Assembly (NCBI GenBank): GCA_009787835.1
Contig: WQSN01000021.1
Location: 1-42,671, forward strand
Origin: Treponema sp.
GTDB taxonomy: Bacteria; Spirochaetota; Spirochaetia; Treponematales; Breznakiellaceae
Length of the DNA: 42,671 bases
Direction: 5' to 3'
Part shown: positions 17,204 through 24,941 of the stretch, in pieces
Position numbering within the stretch: the first letter of the stretch is position 1
Layout: each line of letters opens with the position of its first letter
Made by a program: the position numbers and the translations under genes
The notes under the pieces: generated by a model
What the model saw: the letters and a program-made list of their open reading frames with translations, nothing else
What the model was told of the DNA's origin: nothing
Databases searched by the model: none

Positions 17204-19798
17204 TTAAACAAGGTAAAACAATTGCGCGAGTTTATCCAGTTTTATTTTTGCGTTCGCAGAGTTATGCGCATCGCCCATTGCGGCGCAATGGAAACCTTCC
17301 GCGTAAGCGGTATCAATTCCTGTTATTGTATTCTCAACAACCAGCGTCTGGTTTACTGCGACTATCAGAGAGGCCGCGGTTTTTAAATAAATTTTGCCGG
17401 GTTTAACATATTTATCATCGCTGTCTATAACAACTGTTTTTATACCCATGGATTTTAGATGTTTTAATATTGAACGGGCATCCGTATTAATATTTTCATG
17501 AATAACTTTTGAACTAAAAAAAACCGCTTTGTACTTTTGAATTTCCCTTGCGGTGTTCTTGACAGGGGTTATAACAGTATATGTTAAATTGTACAGTTTA
17601 TCATAAATATATACAGGAACGCTGCCGCCTGATACAAGCGATAGTTGAATAGTATCCGTATCAATTGTTACTTCAATCAGATTTTCACCATAACGCAGTT
17701 TAAAACGGCAGGTTTTCCAGCGCTTTGGCAAATAAGGCGATATATATATTCCCGACTCTTTTACTTTTAATCCCATAAAACCAAAAATAATTGCCATGAA
17801 TGTTCCGCCAATGTTGGCTATATGTAATCCGTCTTTGGCATATCCTGCCTTGAATAAAAAATCCAGTTTGGCGGAATCGCTGAAATATTCATACGCTTCT
17901 TCATAAAAACCGTACCGCGAGGCTGCGATACTGAAAACGCAATTAGACAGCGATGAATCGCGTACTGTAATATCTTCATAGTAGAGGAATGAATTTATCA
18001 TTGTCTTAAGCGGCGCGTCATCAAATATTATATGCGCCAGAACTGTGTCCGCCTGTTTGCAAATTTGATGACGATAAAGAAAAAGCGGATGATAATGCGG
18101 CGGCAGCGGAAAATTTTCTTTTAAAATCCCGCCAGGGTTTACGCGTTTTTTTAAAAGGAATGAATCATCCTGCGGATTAATTCCGGTTTTTTCATCATAG
18201 GGAAGATACATCCCCTGAGCGGCTTCTGCGAAAACGCTTACTTCATTATCATCCAGTTTAATTTTTTCTGCGAGTGCAGAGAGCTTTCCGTTTTTTTTCA
18301 GCAGTTCATAAAATTTTACAGCCCATTCAAGATTTCTTTTAGCGCCGATGTTGGTATAATAATTATTGTTTGCGGCGCATGAGTATTGATCAGGTCCTGA
18401 CACATTGTTTATTCTGAATTGTCCCTCATGGAAAATGCCGGCGTCTATCCATAGTCTGGCGCACTCAAAAACAAGTTCCGCTCCTTTATGCGCGATAAAA
18501 TCCAAATCTCCTGTGACAAGGTAATAAAAAACAACCGACCACGCTATATCGCCGTTAATGTGGTATTGCGCGGCTGCGCATCCGTTGTCCATATTTGCGC
18601 GCCACGGAAACAGAGCGCCCGTTTTATATCCCAGATGCAGCGCGTTTTTTTTCGCCTGTTCAAGCGAGTCGTAACGGTAGCTTATAAGGTTACGTGCAAT
18701 TTCCGGGTTGCTTATAACAAAAAAAGGCTCGATATAAATTTCGGTATCCCGGGAATAATGCTCATCGTATCCCTGCGCGCATAAACCTTTGGCGGCGACA
18801 ATTCCCTGACCTTCCTTTCCGGCTGTTTGCAGAAGCTGGTACATATTAAACTGTATTGCCTGCTGCAGTTCATCGTCTCCCTCTATTTCAAGAAGGGCGT
18901 TATTCCAGTATTTATCAAGGTATTCGCGCTGCTCCTGAAACAGCGTCTGCGCGGGAGCGGCCATACTGTTTGCGAGTTCTTCCTTTGCTTTTTTCAGGCA
19001 ATCGGGAGCGCTGTCGCAGAATACCGAATATTTATGAAGCGTGATACTTTCATTTTGACTTATTTGCGCGTCTATTGTGCATGCTGCGGTGTTATTATTT
19101 ATTGCGGTTTTTATATTTGCGTCTTTGCTGAACACATGATCCACTGCGGTACAGACTTTAAGTTTTGATTTTATGGTTTCCGCAGTAAAAAACGAAGCGT
19201 TTTTCTCTGTTTCAGAATTAATTATATCAAGATACCGTTTTGCGTCTGCTTCAGCGCCCTCAAGATGGCCGGAATTTTCCACATCTGCTTTATGCGCCGA
19301 AATAATATGAACAGTACCTGAAAAATTCAGCGCTTTTACGGAATATTCAATTAAAAAAAGACAGGGTCTTGTAAATGAAGCGAGCCGTCTGATGCGAATT
19401 TCCGCTTCCTTTCCGTTCGGGGAATGCCAATGCACATAACGCTCGGAATAACCACCGCTCATGTTCAGGGTGCGGCGGCTATCTGTGACCATGCCTCCCC
19501 ATAAATTAAATTCTTCGTCATCCAGAAACAGGCGGATACCCTGCGTATCCGCGATATTAAGCATTATTCTTTTTTCTTCTGCTAAGCCGCGTAAATTTTC
19601 CGCCTGAGGCATATCCGCGTATTCGTAGAATCCATTAATATAGGTACCCCGGATACTTTTGATTCTATCCGGGTAACCTTCTTCAAAACAGGATCTGATT
19701 CCAATATAACCGTTTGCGTTATGGAATAAAGTTTCACATAATGATAAATCTGCAGCGTTTATTTTTATATCCTGCAGCTCGTATACTTTTTCCTTCAC
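17204..19798 (-). CDS. GH65 phosphorylase-like protein with a degenerate HAD (beta-phosphoglucomutase-like) tail
   Basis: Residues 1-740 follow the glycoside hydrolase family 65 architecture (maltose/kojibiose/trehalose phosphorylases): N-terminal beta-sandwich (ETLFHNANGYIGIRS), linker, (alpha/alpha)6 barrel and C-terminal beta domain. KQADTVLA (581-588) and DSSLS (614-618) are kept. Three usually conserved positions differ: FWDTE is SRDTE (Arg350), GPDEY is GPDQY (Gln471, the place of the catalytic acid) and HDSSLS is RDSSLS (Arg613). Residues about 757-864 resemble the core of beta-phosphoglucomutase (KAVFFSS, TLVVENTITGIDTAYAEGF) but lack the DxD nucleophile and the cap domain. In active systems GH65 makes beta-glucose 1-phosphate, which beta-PGM converts to glucose 6-phosphate; here both activities are in doubt. 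The start is GTG 19798 without a clear ribosome site, 33 nt after the permease gene. It is last in the CUT1 importer operon. Confidence 0.85.
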   Translation of the reverse strand: MKEKVYELQDIKINAADLSLCETLFHNANGYIGIRSCFEEGYPDRIKSIRGTYINGFYEYADMPQAENLRGLAEEKRIMLNIADTQGIRLFLDDEEFNLWGGMVTDSRRTLNMSGGYSERYVHWHSPNGKEAEIRIRRLASFTRPCLFLIEYSVKALNFSGTVHIISAHKADVENSGHLEGAEADAKRYLDIINSETEKNASFFTAETIKSKLKVCTAVDHVFSKDANIKTAINNNTAACTIDAQISQNESITLHKYSVFCDSAPDCLKKAKEELANSMAAPAQTLFQEQREYLDKYWNNALLEIEGDDELQQAIQFNMYQLLQTAGKEGQGIVAAKGLCAQGYDEHYSRDTEIYIEPFFVISNPEIARNLISYRYDSLEQAKKNALHLGYKTGALFPWRANMDNGCAAAQYHINGDIAWSVVFYYLVTGDLDFIAHKGAELVFECARLWIDAGIFHEGQFRINNVSGPDQYSCAANNNYYTNIGAKRNLEWAVKFYELLKKNGKLSALAEKIKLDDNEVSVFAEAAQGMYLPYDEKTGINPQDDSFLLKKRVNPGGILKENFPLPPHYHPLFLYRHQICKQADTVLAHIIFDDAPLKTMINSFLYYEDITVRDSSLSNCVFSIAASRYGFYEEAYEYFSDSAKLDFLFKAGYAKDGLHIANIGGTFMAIIFGFMGLKVKESGIYISPYLPKRWKTCRFKLRYGENLIEVTIDTDTIQLSLVSGGSVPVYIYDKLYNLTYTVITPVKNTAREIQKYKAVFFSSKVIHENINTDARSILKHLKSMGIKTVVIDSDDKYVKPGKIYLKTAASLIVAVNQTLVVENTITGIDTAYAEGFHCAAMGDAHNSANAKIKLDKLAQLFYLV

Positions 19799-19831
19799 TT
19801 AAATACCCGCGCTAATACGGTGAAAAAAGAT

Positions 19832-20698
19832 TTATCCCTTTACCGCACCGTCTACTATGCCCTTGATTATATACTTTTGAAGGAAGAGGAACAATATAAT
19901 TACAGGAAACATTGCCATTAAAGTTGATGTCAGAATTAAATCCCACCTTCTCAGGAATGAGCCGACAAAGTTCGCAACGGCCAATGGCAGCGTTTGAATA
20001 TTGTTTCCGCCTCCGAGAACCAGCAATGGCAGGAGGAAATCGTTCCAAATCCACATGCTGTTCAGAATTAGCACAGTTACCGTAATAGGAGTAAGTATCG
20101 GGAAAACAATTCTGAAAAATGTAACCGGTTTTGTGCATCCGTCGATTTTGGCGGCTTCTTCAAGCTCAATCGGCACTGTTTTGATAAAACCGTGGTAAAG
20201 GAAAATGGAAAGAGAACACCCAAAACCGAGATACGCGAAAATGATTCCCTGATAATTCTGAAGAAGCCTTGATGCTCCTGTAAGGCCGAACGCCACTTCG
20301 ATCATGCGAAACCATGAAACAAGGGGGAACATGACAACCTGAAACGGTATTACCATGGCTGATAAAAATACAAAAAAGATAATACCGGACAATTTAGTTT
20401 TGGTGCGCACAAGAACCCAGGCAGCCATTGAAGAACACAGTATAAGAAGCACAACGGATACAACCGTAACTATCAGTGATGTCATAAATGATGACGGATA
20501 ACGCACATTGGGACTTTCAAACACGGTCTTGATGTTTGTGAAAAACTGCATTGGGTTTTTTGGGAATGCCAAAGGCTCTACAATTATCTGCAATGAAGGT
20601 TTTGAAGCGTTAATTATAACCAGTACAAAAGGAACCATATAAATAATGAACAGCAGGATAGCGAGAATTTCCAGATTAATATTTTTTTTTCTATTCAT
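19832..20698 (-). CDS. CUT1 sugar ABC importer permease, MalG type
   Basis: Inner-membrane permease of 288 aa with six hydrophobic segments. The EAA-type cytoplasmic loop reads ELEEAAKIDGCTKPVTFFRIVFPILTP, the ATPase contact of MalG-family proteins. The N-terminus (LLFIIYMVPFVLVIINASKPS) and the C-terminal VDGAVKG are also typical. Its ATG overlaps the stop of the preceding MalF-type gene by one base (TAATG), so translation is coupled. With the MalF partner and the lipoprotein at 21747 it forms an oligosaccharide importer; by context the substrate is probably an alpha-glucoside handled by the GH65-like protein. No ATPase gene is in the operon. Confidence 0.92.
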   Translation of the reverse strand: MNRKKNINLEILAILLFIIYMVPFVLVIINASKPSLQIIVEPLAFPKNPMQFFTNIKTVFESPNVRYPSSFMTSLIVTVVSVVLLILCSSMAAWVLVRTKTKLSGIIFFVFLSAMVIPFQVVMFPLVSWFRMIEVAFGLTGASRLLQNYQGIIFAYLGFGCSLSIFLYHGFIKTVPIELEEAAKIDGCTKPVTFFRIVFPILTPITVTVLILNSMWIWNDFLLPLLVLGGGNNIQTLPLAVANFVGSFLRRWDLILTSTLMAMFPVIILFLFLQKYIIKGIVDGAVKG

Positions 20699-21615
20699 TA
20701 CATTTCTATCTCCCTCTTTTTATTATACCGGACCTGGATTATCGAAATAATTGCAAGAACGATAAAAAATATTACTGCCTTTGCCTGGCCCTGCGCGAGT
20801 TGGTTATATATAAAAGCCGATTTATAAATGTTTAACGCAAGAAATTCATTTGTGTTCACCGCCCTGCCAAGGAACATGCCTGAAGGCCCTCCGTTTGTCA
20901 GTGCGTAATTTACATCAAACTGTTTAAAGGAGTTTACAAGCGTCAGGAACATTGAAATTGTGAACGCGGGCGCGACCAGCGGAAACACTATAAACCTGAG
21001 GCGCTGTCCGCGGTTTACGCCGTCAATTTCCGCGGCTTCAAGAAGCGTATCGGGAATGCTCTGTATTGCCGCTACATAGATCATCATTATATAACCGGCA
21101 TACTGCCATGTGCCGACAATTACAATCGCCAGCAGCGCCAGGTTTCTGTCGATTAAAAATAAATTTTCCCTGAACCATGTCAGCCTGAGCATCCCTCCTA
21201 TGGCAGGTATCGCATTGTTAAATATGAACATCCAGATATAGCCTAAAATGATTCCGCCGATAAGGTTTGGAAGGAAGAAACCCGCCCGGTAAAGATTGGT
21301 CCATCTCAGTTTGCTTGTTACCAGGAGAGCCAGGAAAAACGCGCATATATTAATTACAATTATATTTAATACTGCGTATACTACGGTTATTAAAAAAGAA
21401 TTTAGAAATGTAATGTCCTGAAAAACAGCTAAATAATTTTTAACTCCAACCCATGTTACTTTGGAACCTGTCATCGCAATCCAGTCTGTAAATGAAAAGT
21501 ATATCCCCATGAAGAACGGTATAATAATTACCATTATAAATGCAAAAACTGAAGGAAATAGAAACAGGAAAAACGTCAGGTCATGCTGCTGCTTGCCGGC
21601 ATGTACTTTGCTCAT
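20698..21615 (-). CDS. CUT1 sugar ABC importer permease, MalF type
   Basis: Membrane permease of 305 aa with six membrane segments and the EAA loop LLEAAEIDGVNRGQRLRFIVFPLVAPAF. I place the start at ATG 21615 (MSKVHAGKQQHDL) rather than at an in-frame upstream start at 21669, because AGGAGGA stands 2-8 nt upstream and the upstream extension carries no family similarity. The 131 nt between it and the binding-protein gene hold large inverted repeats that could limit read-through. It pairs with the MalG-type permease that overlaps it by one base. Confidence 0.92.
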   Translation of the reverse strand: MSKVHAGKQQHDLTFFLFLFPSVFAFIMVIIIPFFMGIYFSFTDWIAMTGSKVTWVGVKNYLAVFQDITFLNSFLITVVYAVLNIIVINICAFFLALLVTSKLRWTNLYRAGFFLPNLIGGIILGYIWMFIFNNAIPAIGGMLRLTWFRENLFLIDRNLALLAIVIVGTWQYAGYIMMIYVAAIQSIPDTLLEAAEIDGVNRGQRLRFIVFPLVAPAFTISMFLTLVNSFKQFDVNYALTNGGPSGMFLGRAVNTNEFLALNIYKSAFIYNQLAQGQAKAVIFFIVLAIISIIQVRYNKKREIEM

Positions 21616-21637
21616 GTCTCCTCCTGAAAAAAAAATA

Positions 21638-21741
21638 AGGGAGCATGGGAAGTTTAAAACAGGATACACTGCCAGGATACCGGAATTAAATCCGGAATCT
21701 TTTTATTGGGCAATGTTCCTGTTTCCTGCTCCCTGCTCCCT
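21638..21741 (-). repeat. Nested inverted repeats between binding-protein and permease genes
   Basis: Outer arms: AGGGAGCATGGGA (21638-21650) is complementary, with one bulge, to TCCCTGCTCCCT (ending near 21737); ACAGGA-type sequences inside also pair. An inner hairpin, CCGGA (21680-21684) with TCCGG (21691-21695), sits in the middle. The arrangement fills the whole spacer after the binding-protein stop and could form one long folded mRNA element. It could stabilise the binding-protein message or be a short dispersed repeat. Confidence 0.6.
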
Positions 21742-21746
21742 GTATG

Positions 21747-23051
21747 CTACCTTGCTAATGTAGCAACAGCGTTTCTGAATAACTCTACGAATCTGGCTAC
21801 GTTAATGCTTCCCGATGCCAATTGATTATAAATCGGCCCTAAAGTATCTCCGCCAAATCCGCTTGGCATGTCATTTTGCTGCCATGCGTAAATCTTGCCC
21901 TGGTTGGCATAAGCCTGAACAGCTTTTGAGAATCCGCCGGAAGGAGTAAGCGTTACGGATTTAAACGCGGGAATCATGCCTGCCTGTGTGACCATGTAGT
22001 CATGACCATCGCGCGTTGTAGCCATAGCGTTAAGGAATTTCTTTGCTTCCTCAACATTCCTTGATTTTGAATTTACGATATAGTACCACGGAGCGCCGAC
22101 AAAAATACCGTCTGTATTTTCGGTAAGCATCGCGTGAGGGATATAACCCACTTCAAATGTCGCGCCGAACTCTGCCATGTTGGGATCAATCCAGTTACCC
22201 TGATGGACAAAGACGGTTTTTCCGATAACAAATTCACCAACCTGCTGGTCGTATCCGCCTGCTAGGAGAGTTGTTCTGTTGGAATATCTGAACAGAAGAT
22301 TCATATATTCAGCAAATGCCGTAAGACGGGTATTATCTACCTGTCCGCTGAGCATCATATCAATATATCTTCTTGAATTGTTATACGGTAAACCGAGTGC
22401 AAGGTATGTATTAGTACCATGGTTTCCAGGAACCCATGACATATCGGCGCTGGCCGCCATTGAAACTACAGCGTCAATGCCAAGCTGGGCTTTCATTGAG
22501 TCAAGCCTTTCAAATGCCGCCCTGATTGCATTTACGTTTATCAAAGTAGCCGGATTAATCCCTGCTCGGTCCAGGATTGATTTGTTATAACCAAGTCCCC
22601 ATCCTTCAATTGCCATTGGAAAGCCAACAGTTCTGCCTGACGCGTCGATATAGGCTACATCTGTGTCCCTTGCCCAGGCTTGATCGGAAAGATCAGTGAT
22701 TCTTCCGCCTGCCAGGTGTTCTTCGTATCCGGCCCTGCCTTCGATAGCGATGATCTCAGGTTCATCTCCTGCTGCGAGCATCGATCTGACTACTGAATCC
22801 AGACTTGTGTCTCCGCCAACGCTCCTGACATTAACCTTTACGCCTGTCTGTCTTTCATACAGCGCCGCGTAGGCCTTTAACGCAGAATCAGTCTCTATTT
22901 TGCTATGCATAACTGTAATTTCTACCGGAGCTCTGCTTGCGCTTGTACCGGCGGCAGCGCCGGCTGTAGTTTCGCTTTTCTTGCATCCAACCGTTAAAAT
23001 CATTGCTGCAAGGAAAATGCAAACCAGTGCAATAAAACCGCTTCTTTTCAT
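21747..23051 (-). CDS. CUT1 sugar ABC importer, lipid-anchored substrate-binding protein
   Basis: Extracytoplasmic solute-binding protein family 1 (MalE-like), 434 aa. The N-terminus MKRSGFIALVCIFLAAMI then LTVG-C is a lipoprotein signal with Cys at the lipobox, so the protein is membrane anchored. The body has family features: EITVMHSKIETDSALKAYAALY at the start, MAIEGWGLGYNKSIL, and GAPWYYIVNSKSRNVEEAKKFLNAM. I chose ATG 23051 because AGGAGG lies 7 nt before it; the ATG two codons earlier is too close to that site. It heads the importer/GH65 operon, and a 38-bp perfect palindrome lies about 70 nt upstream. The ligand is unknown; an alpha-linked oligosaccharide is inferred from context. Confidence 0.92.
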   Translation of the reverse strand: MKRSGFIALVCIFLAAMILTVGCKKSETTAGAAAGTSASRAPVEITVMHSKIETDSALKAYAALYERQTGVKVNVRSVGGDTSLDSVVRSMLAAGDEPEIIAIEGRAGYEEHLAGGRITDLSDQAWARDTDVAYIDASGRTVGFPMAIEGWGLGYNKSILDRAGINPATLINVNAIRAAFERLDSMKAQLGIDAVVSMAASADMSWVPGNHGTNTYLALGLPYNNSRRYIDMMLSGQVDNTRLTAFAEYMNLLFRYSNRTTLLAGGYDQQVGEFVIGKTVFVHQGNWIDPNMAEFGATFEVGYIPHAMLTENTDGIFVGAPWYYIVNSKSRNVEEAKKFLNAMATTRDGHDYMVTQAGMIPAFKSVTLTPSGGFSKAVQAYANQGKIYAWQQNDMPSGFGGDTLGPIYNQLASGSINVARFVELFRNAVATLAR

Positions 23052-23120
23052 TTTCATTCCTCCTGAAAATATTAAGTTGCGCAGAATTAACAAAAAAAAT
23101 ATTAATCCTGCGGCCTTTAC

Positions 23121-23158
23121 AGGGATTTCTTTTAAACTGCAGTTTAAAAGAAATCCCT
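23121..23158. repeat. Perfect 38-bp palindrome
   Basis: The 38 bases read the same on both strands with no spacer; the left arm is AGGGATTTCTTTTAAACTG and the centre is CTGCAG. No T run follows on either strand, so it is not a standard terminator. It lies 32 nt past the sigma factor stop and about 70 nt before the binding-protein start, both on the minus strand. It could be a hairpin in mRNA (about 17-bp stem, 4-nt loop), a cruciform, or a long operator. Confidence 0.9.
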
Positions 23159-23190
23159 TACAAACATAATAATGTTTTTATTAAATGACG

Positions 23191-24084
23191 TCAAGCTACA
23201 TACATTTGAAGTTTCTTCCCACGAACCGGGTTCTTCAGACGGGTTAAAGCTTTTTCTTCTATTTGCCTGATGCGTTCCTTGGTGAGATCGTATTTCATAC
23301 CCAGTTCCGTTAATGTTAATTGCGGACGCTGACCAAGGCCGTAATGATTGCGAATTATATCCGCTTCGTTTTTACTGAGAGTTTTTAACATGTTTTCTAT
23401 ATCGTCTGCCATCAGGCAATGTACCGCCGCCATGTCAGGAGTTGTATATTTATTATCTTCAATCAAGTCCACAAGCGGTGAATCCTGATTTTGCGAGGAT
23501 ATGACATCCAGTGACAGTATTTCTCTTGATATTCCAAGAAGATCGGTTACGCGTTCTTTGTCCATATTCAGTAACCCCGCGATTTCTTTGGCTTCATCTT
23601 CCGCCGATTTCTGATCCATTATTATTTTTTTCGCTTTTTCAATTTTTACAAGTTCTGAAGCGCGGCTCATCGGCAGCCGGATCATTCTGGATTTTTCACA
23701 AAGGGCGCTGAGGATTGACTGGCGTATCCACCACACAGCATAGGAAATAAAGCGGCAGTTTTTTCTCACATCAAAACGATCAACGGCGTTTACAAGACCG
23801 ACATTGCCTTCGGCGATTAGTTCCTCAAGCTGAAGTCCCATTGACTGGTATTTTTTCGCGATGTTAACCACAAAACGCAAATTGGCGTTTATAAGTTTTT
23901 CTCTGGCTCTTTTATCTCCCGCCGCCGCTTCTTTCGCTGTTTTCTCTTCCTCTTCCCTGCTCAGAAGGGGAATCTTGTTAATTTCGCCAAGAAAAAAAGC
24001 AAGAGTGTTATCAGCTGATTTCGCTCTTACTGCTTTTTTTGATTTCGCCGCTTTCTTTTCATTTTTTACAGTTTCGTTTGTCAT
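23191..24084 (-). CDS. RNA polymerase sigma-70 family factor, group-2-like, under a sigma-54 promoter
   Basis: Directs RNA polymerase to promoters. The 297 aa contain regions 1.2 (NTLAFFLGEINKIPLLSREEE), 2 (LINANLRFVVNIAKKYQ; GLQLEELIAEGNVGLVNAVDRFD; FISYAVWWIRQSILSAL), 3 (RLPMSRASELVKI) and 4 (LTLTELGMKYDLTKERIRQIEEKALTRLKN). It lacks the long N-terminal and non-conserved insertions of a primary RpoD (about 500-600 aa), so it is a compact RpoS/group-2-like factor. I use ATG 24084 (MTNETVKN), which has AGAGGTGAT upstream; an in-frame extension to 24132 would overlap the promoter. The Lys/Ala-rich N-terminus (about 6-27) is unusual. The gene sits behind a near-perfect -24/-12 promoter, so RpoN probably controls it. 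Confidence 0.9.
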   Translation of the reverse strand: MTNETVKNEKKAAKSKKAVRAKSADNTLAFFLGEINKIPLLSREEEEKTAKEAAAGDKRAREKLINANLRFVVNIAKKYQSMGLQLEELIAEGNVGLVNAVDRFDVRKNCRFISYAVWWIRQSILSALCEKSRMIRLPMSRASELVKIEKAKKIIMDQKSAEDEAKEIAGLLNMDKERVTDLLGISREILSLDVISSQNQDSPLVDLIEDNKYTTPDMAAVHCLMADDIENMLKTLSKNEADIIRNHYGLGQRPQLTLTELGMKYDLTKERIRQIEEKALTRLKNPVRGKKLQMYVA

Positions 24085-24113
24085 ATTATCACCTCTTATA
24101 TGTAACTTATATA

Positions 24114-24129
24114 GCAATAATCGTGCCAA
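24114..24129 (-). promoter_or_regulatory. Sigma-54 (-24/-12) promoter of the sigma factor gene
   Basis: The minus strand reads TTGGCACG-ATTA-TTGC, matching the sigma-54 consensus YTGGCACG-N4-TTGC, with the GG and GC dinucleotides at the required 12-nt separation. The expected start site is about 12 nt downstream (near 24102), leaving a leader of about 18 nt that contains the Shine-Dalgarno of the sigma gene. Confidence 0.85.
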
Positions 24130-24216
24130 CATTTTTATCCGGTTTTATTCTGTTTTGGGCTAAAATTCAGACATTTATGAGGTTTCTGTTTTTACTATTT
24201 GAAATTTGGCAGGAAT

Positions 24217-24257
24217 AATGACACAGATGTTTTTTTTTTCATTTTAATTGTGTCATT
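24217..24257. promoter_or_regulatory. Inverted repeat, candidate enhancer site for the sigma-54 promoter
   Basis: AATGACACA (24217-24225) and TGTGTCATT (24249-24257) are perfect 9-bp complements separated by 23 nt of A/T-rich sequence. The centre is about 110 bp upstream of the -24 element, the usual distance for an NtrC-family activator. No T run follows on the recR-proximal strand, which argues against a recR terminator. The binding protein is unknown. The remainder of 24085-24329 is AT-rich with nothing else recognised. Confidence 0.5.
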
Positions 24258-24329
24258 TTGACCATTTTTTTTTGGAAGTTCAGGATCATTTGAAAGGTAT
24301 AATATGCGTTTTTATTATATTTTTTTTAT

Positions 24330-24932
24330 TTAAATTTTTATACGGCCTCTGAAACTCCGTGAAAGTGTAAGTTTATCTATATATTCAATATTTCCGCCAA
24401 CAGGCATACCCGATGCCAACCGGGTAATTTCCACCGGATAATCTTTAAGCGTTTTCTGTAAATAAAGAGAAGTGGTATCGCCTTCTACTGTTGGGTTCAG
24501 CGCCAGGATGAGTTCTTTCACCTGAATTTTACTTGTATCATGCAGGCGCGCGATAAGTTTATCTATGGAAAGATCCGCAGGGCTTACACCATCCAAAGGA
24601 GCGATTAAACCGCCAAGGACATGGTAGATCCCGGGAAACTCTTTTGCATCTTCGATGATTCGCACATCCTGGGCGCATTCCACAACGCAGATTATTGAGT
24701 GATCGCGGTCCGGATTGGTACAGACTGAACAGGGATCGGTTTCTGTAAAACTGCCGCAAATACTGCATCGCCTGATTGCCTGATGCAGACCTGCCAGTTC
24801 CCTGGCGAGAGTTTCCGCCAGGATTGGACTGCTGTCCAGAATATGATACGCTATCCGTCCTGCGCTTTTTTTTCCAATTCCTGGGAGTTTTGCGAATAGA
24901 GTAATCAGCCTATCCAGAGCATTTGGATTCAT
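24330..24932 (-). CDS. recR: Recombination mediator RecR
   Basis: Works with RecO (and RecF) to load RecA on gapped DNA. The 200-aa length is standard. Features in order: helix-hairpin-helix (LITLFAKLPGIGKKSAGRIA), the four-cysteine zinc motif Cys56/Cys59/Cys68/Cys71 (CSICG...DPCSVC), and a Toprim domain (SIICVVECAQDVRIIEDAKEF; ILALNPTVEGDTT). It is last in the dnaX-ebfC-recR cluster, 9 nt after ebfC. No separate ribosome site is evident, so coupling to ebfC is likely. Confidence 0.95.
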   Translation of the reverse strand: MNPNALDRLITLFAKLPGIGKKSAGRIAYHILDSSPILAETLARELAGLHQAIRRCSICGSFTETDPCSVCTNPDRDHSIICVVECAQDVRIIEDAKEFPGIYHVLGGLIAPLDGVSPADLSIDKLIARLHDTSKIQVKELILALNPTVEGDTTSLYLQKTLKDYPVEITRLASGMPVGGNIEYIDKLTLSRSFRGRIKI

Positions 24933-24941
24933 GTTATATGC

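Noticed and set aside
24085-24132. Longer N-terminus of the sigma factor (start at 24132)
   Set aside because: It would begin upstream of the sigma-54 promoter and its predicted start site; ATG 24084 has its own Shine-Dalgarno.
24217-24257. Terminator of recR
   Set aside because: The arms are 23 nt apart and no T run follows on the minus strand, so it does not fit an intrinsic terminator.
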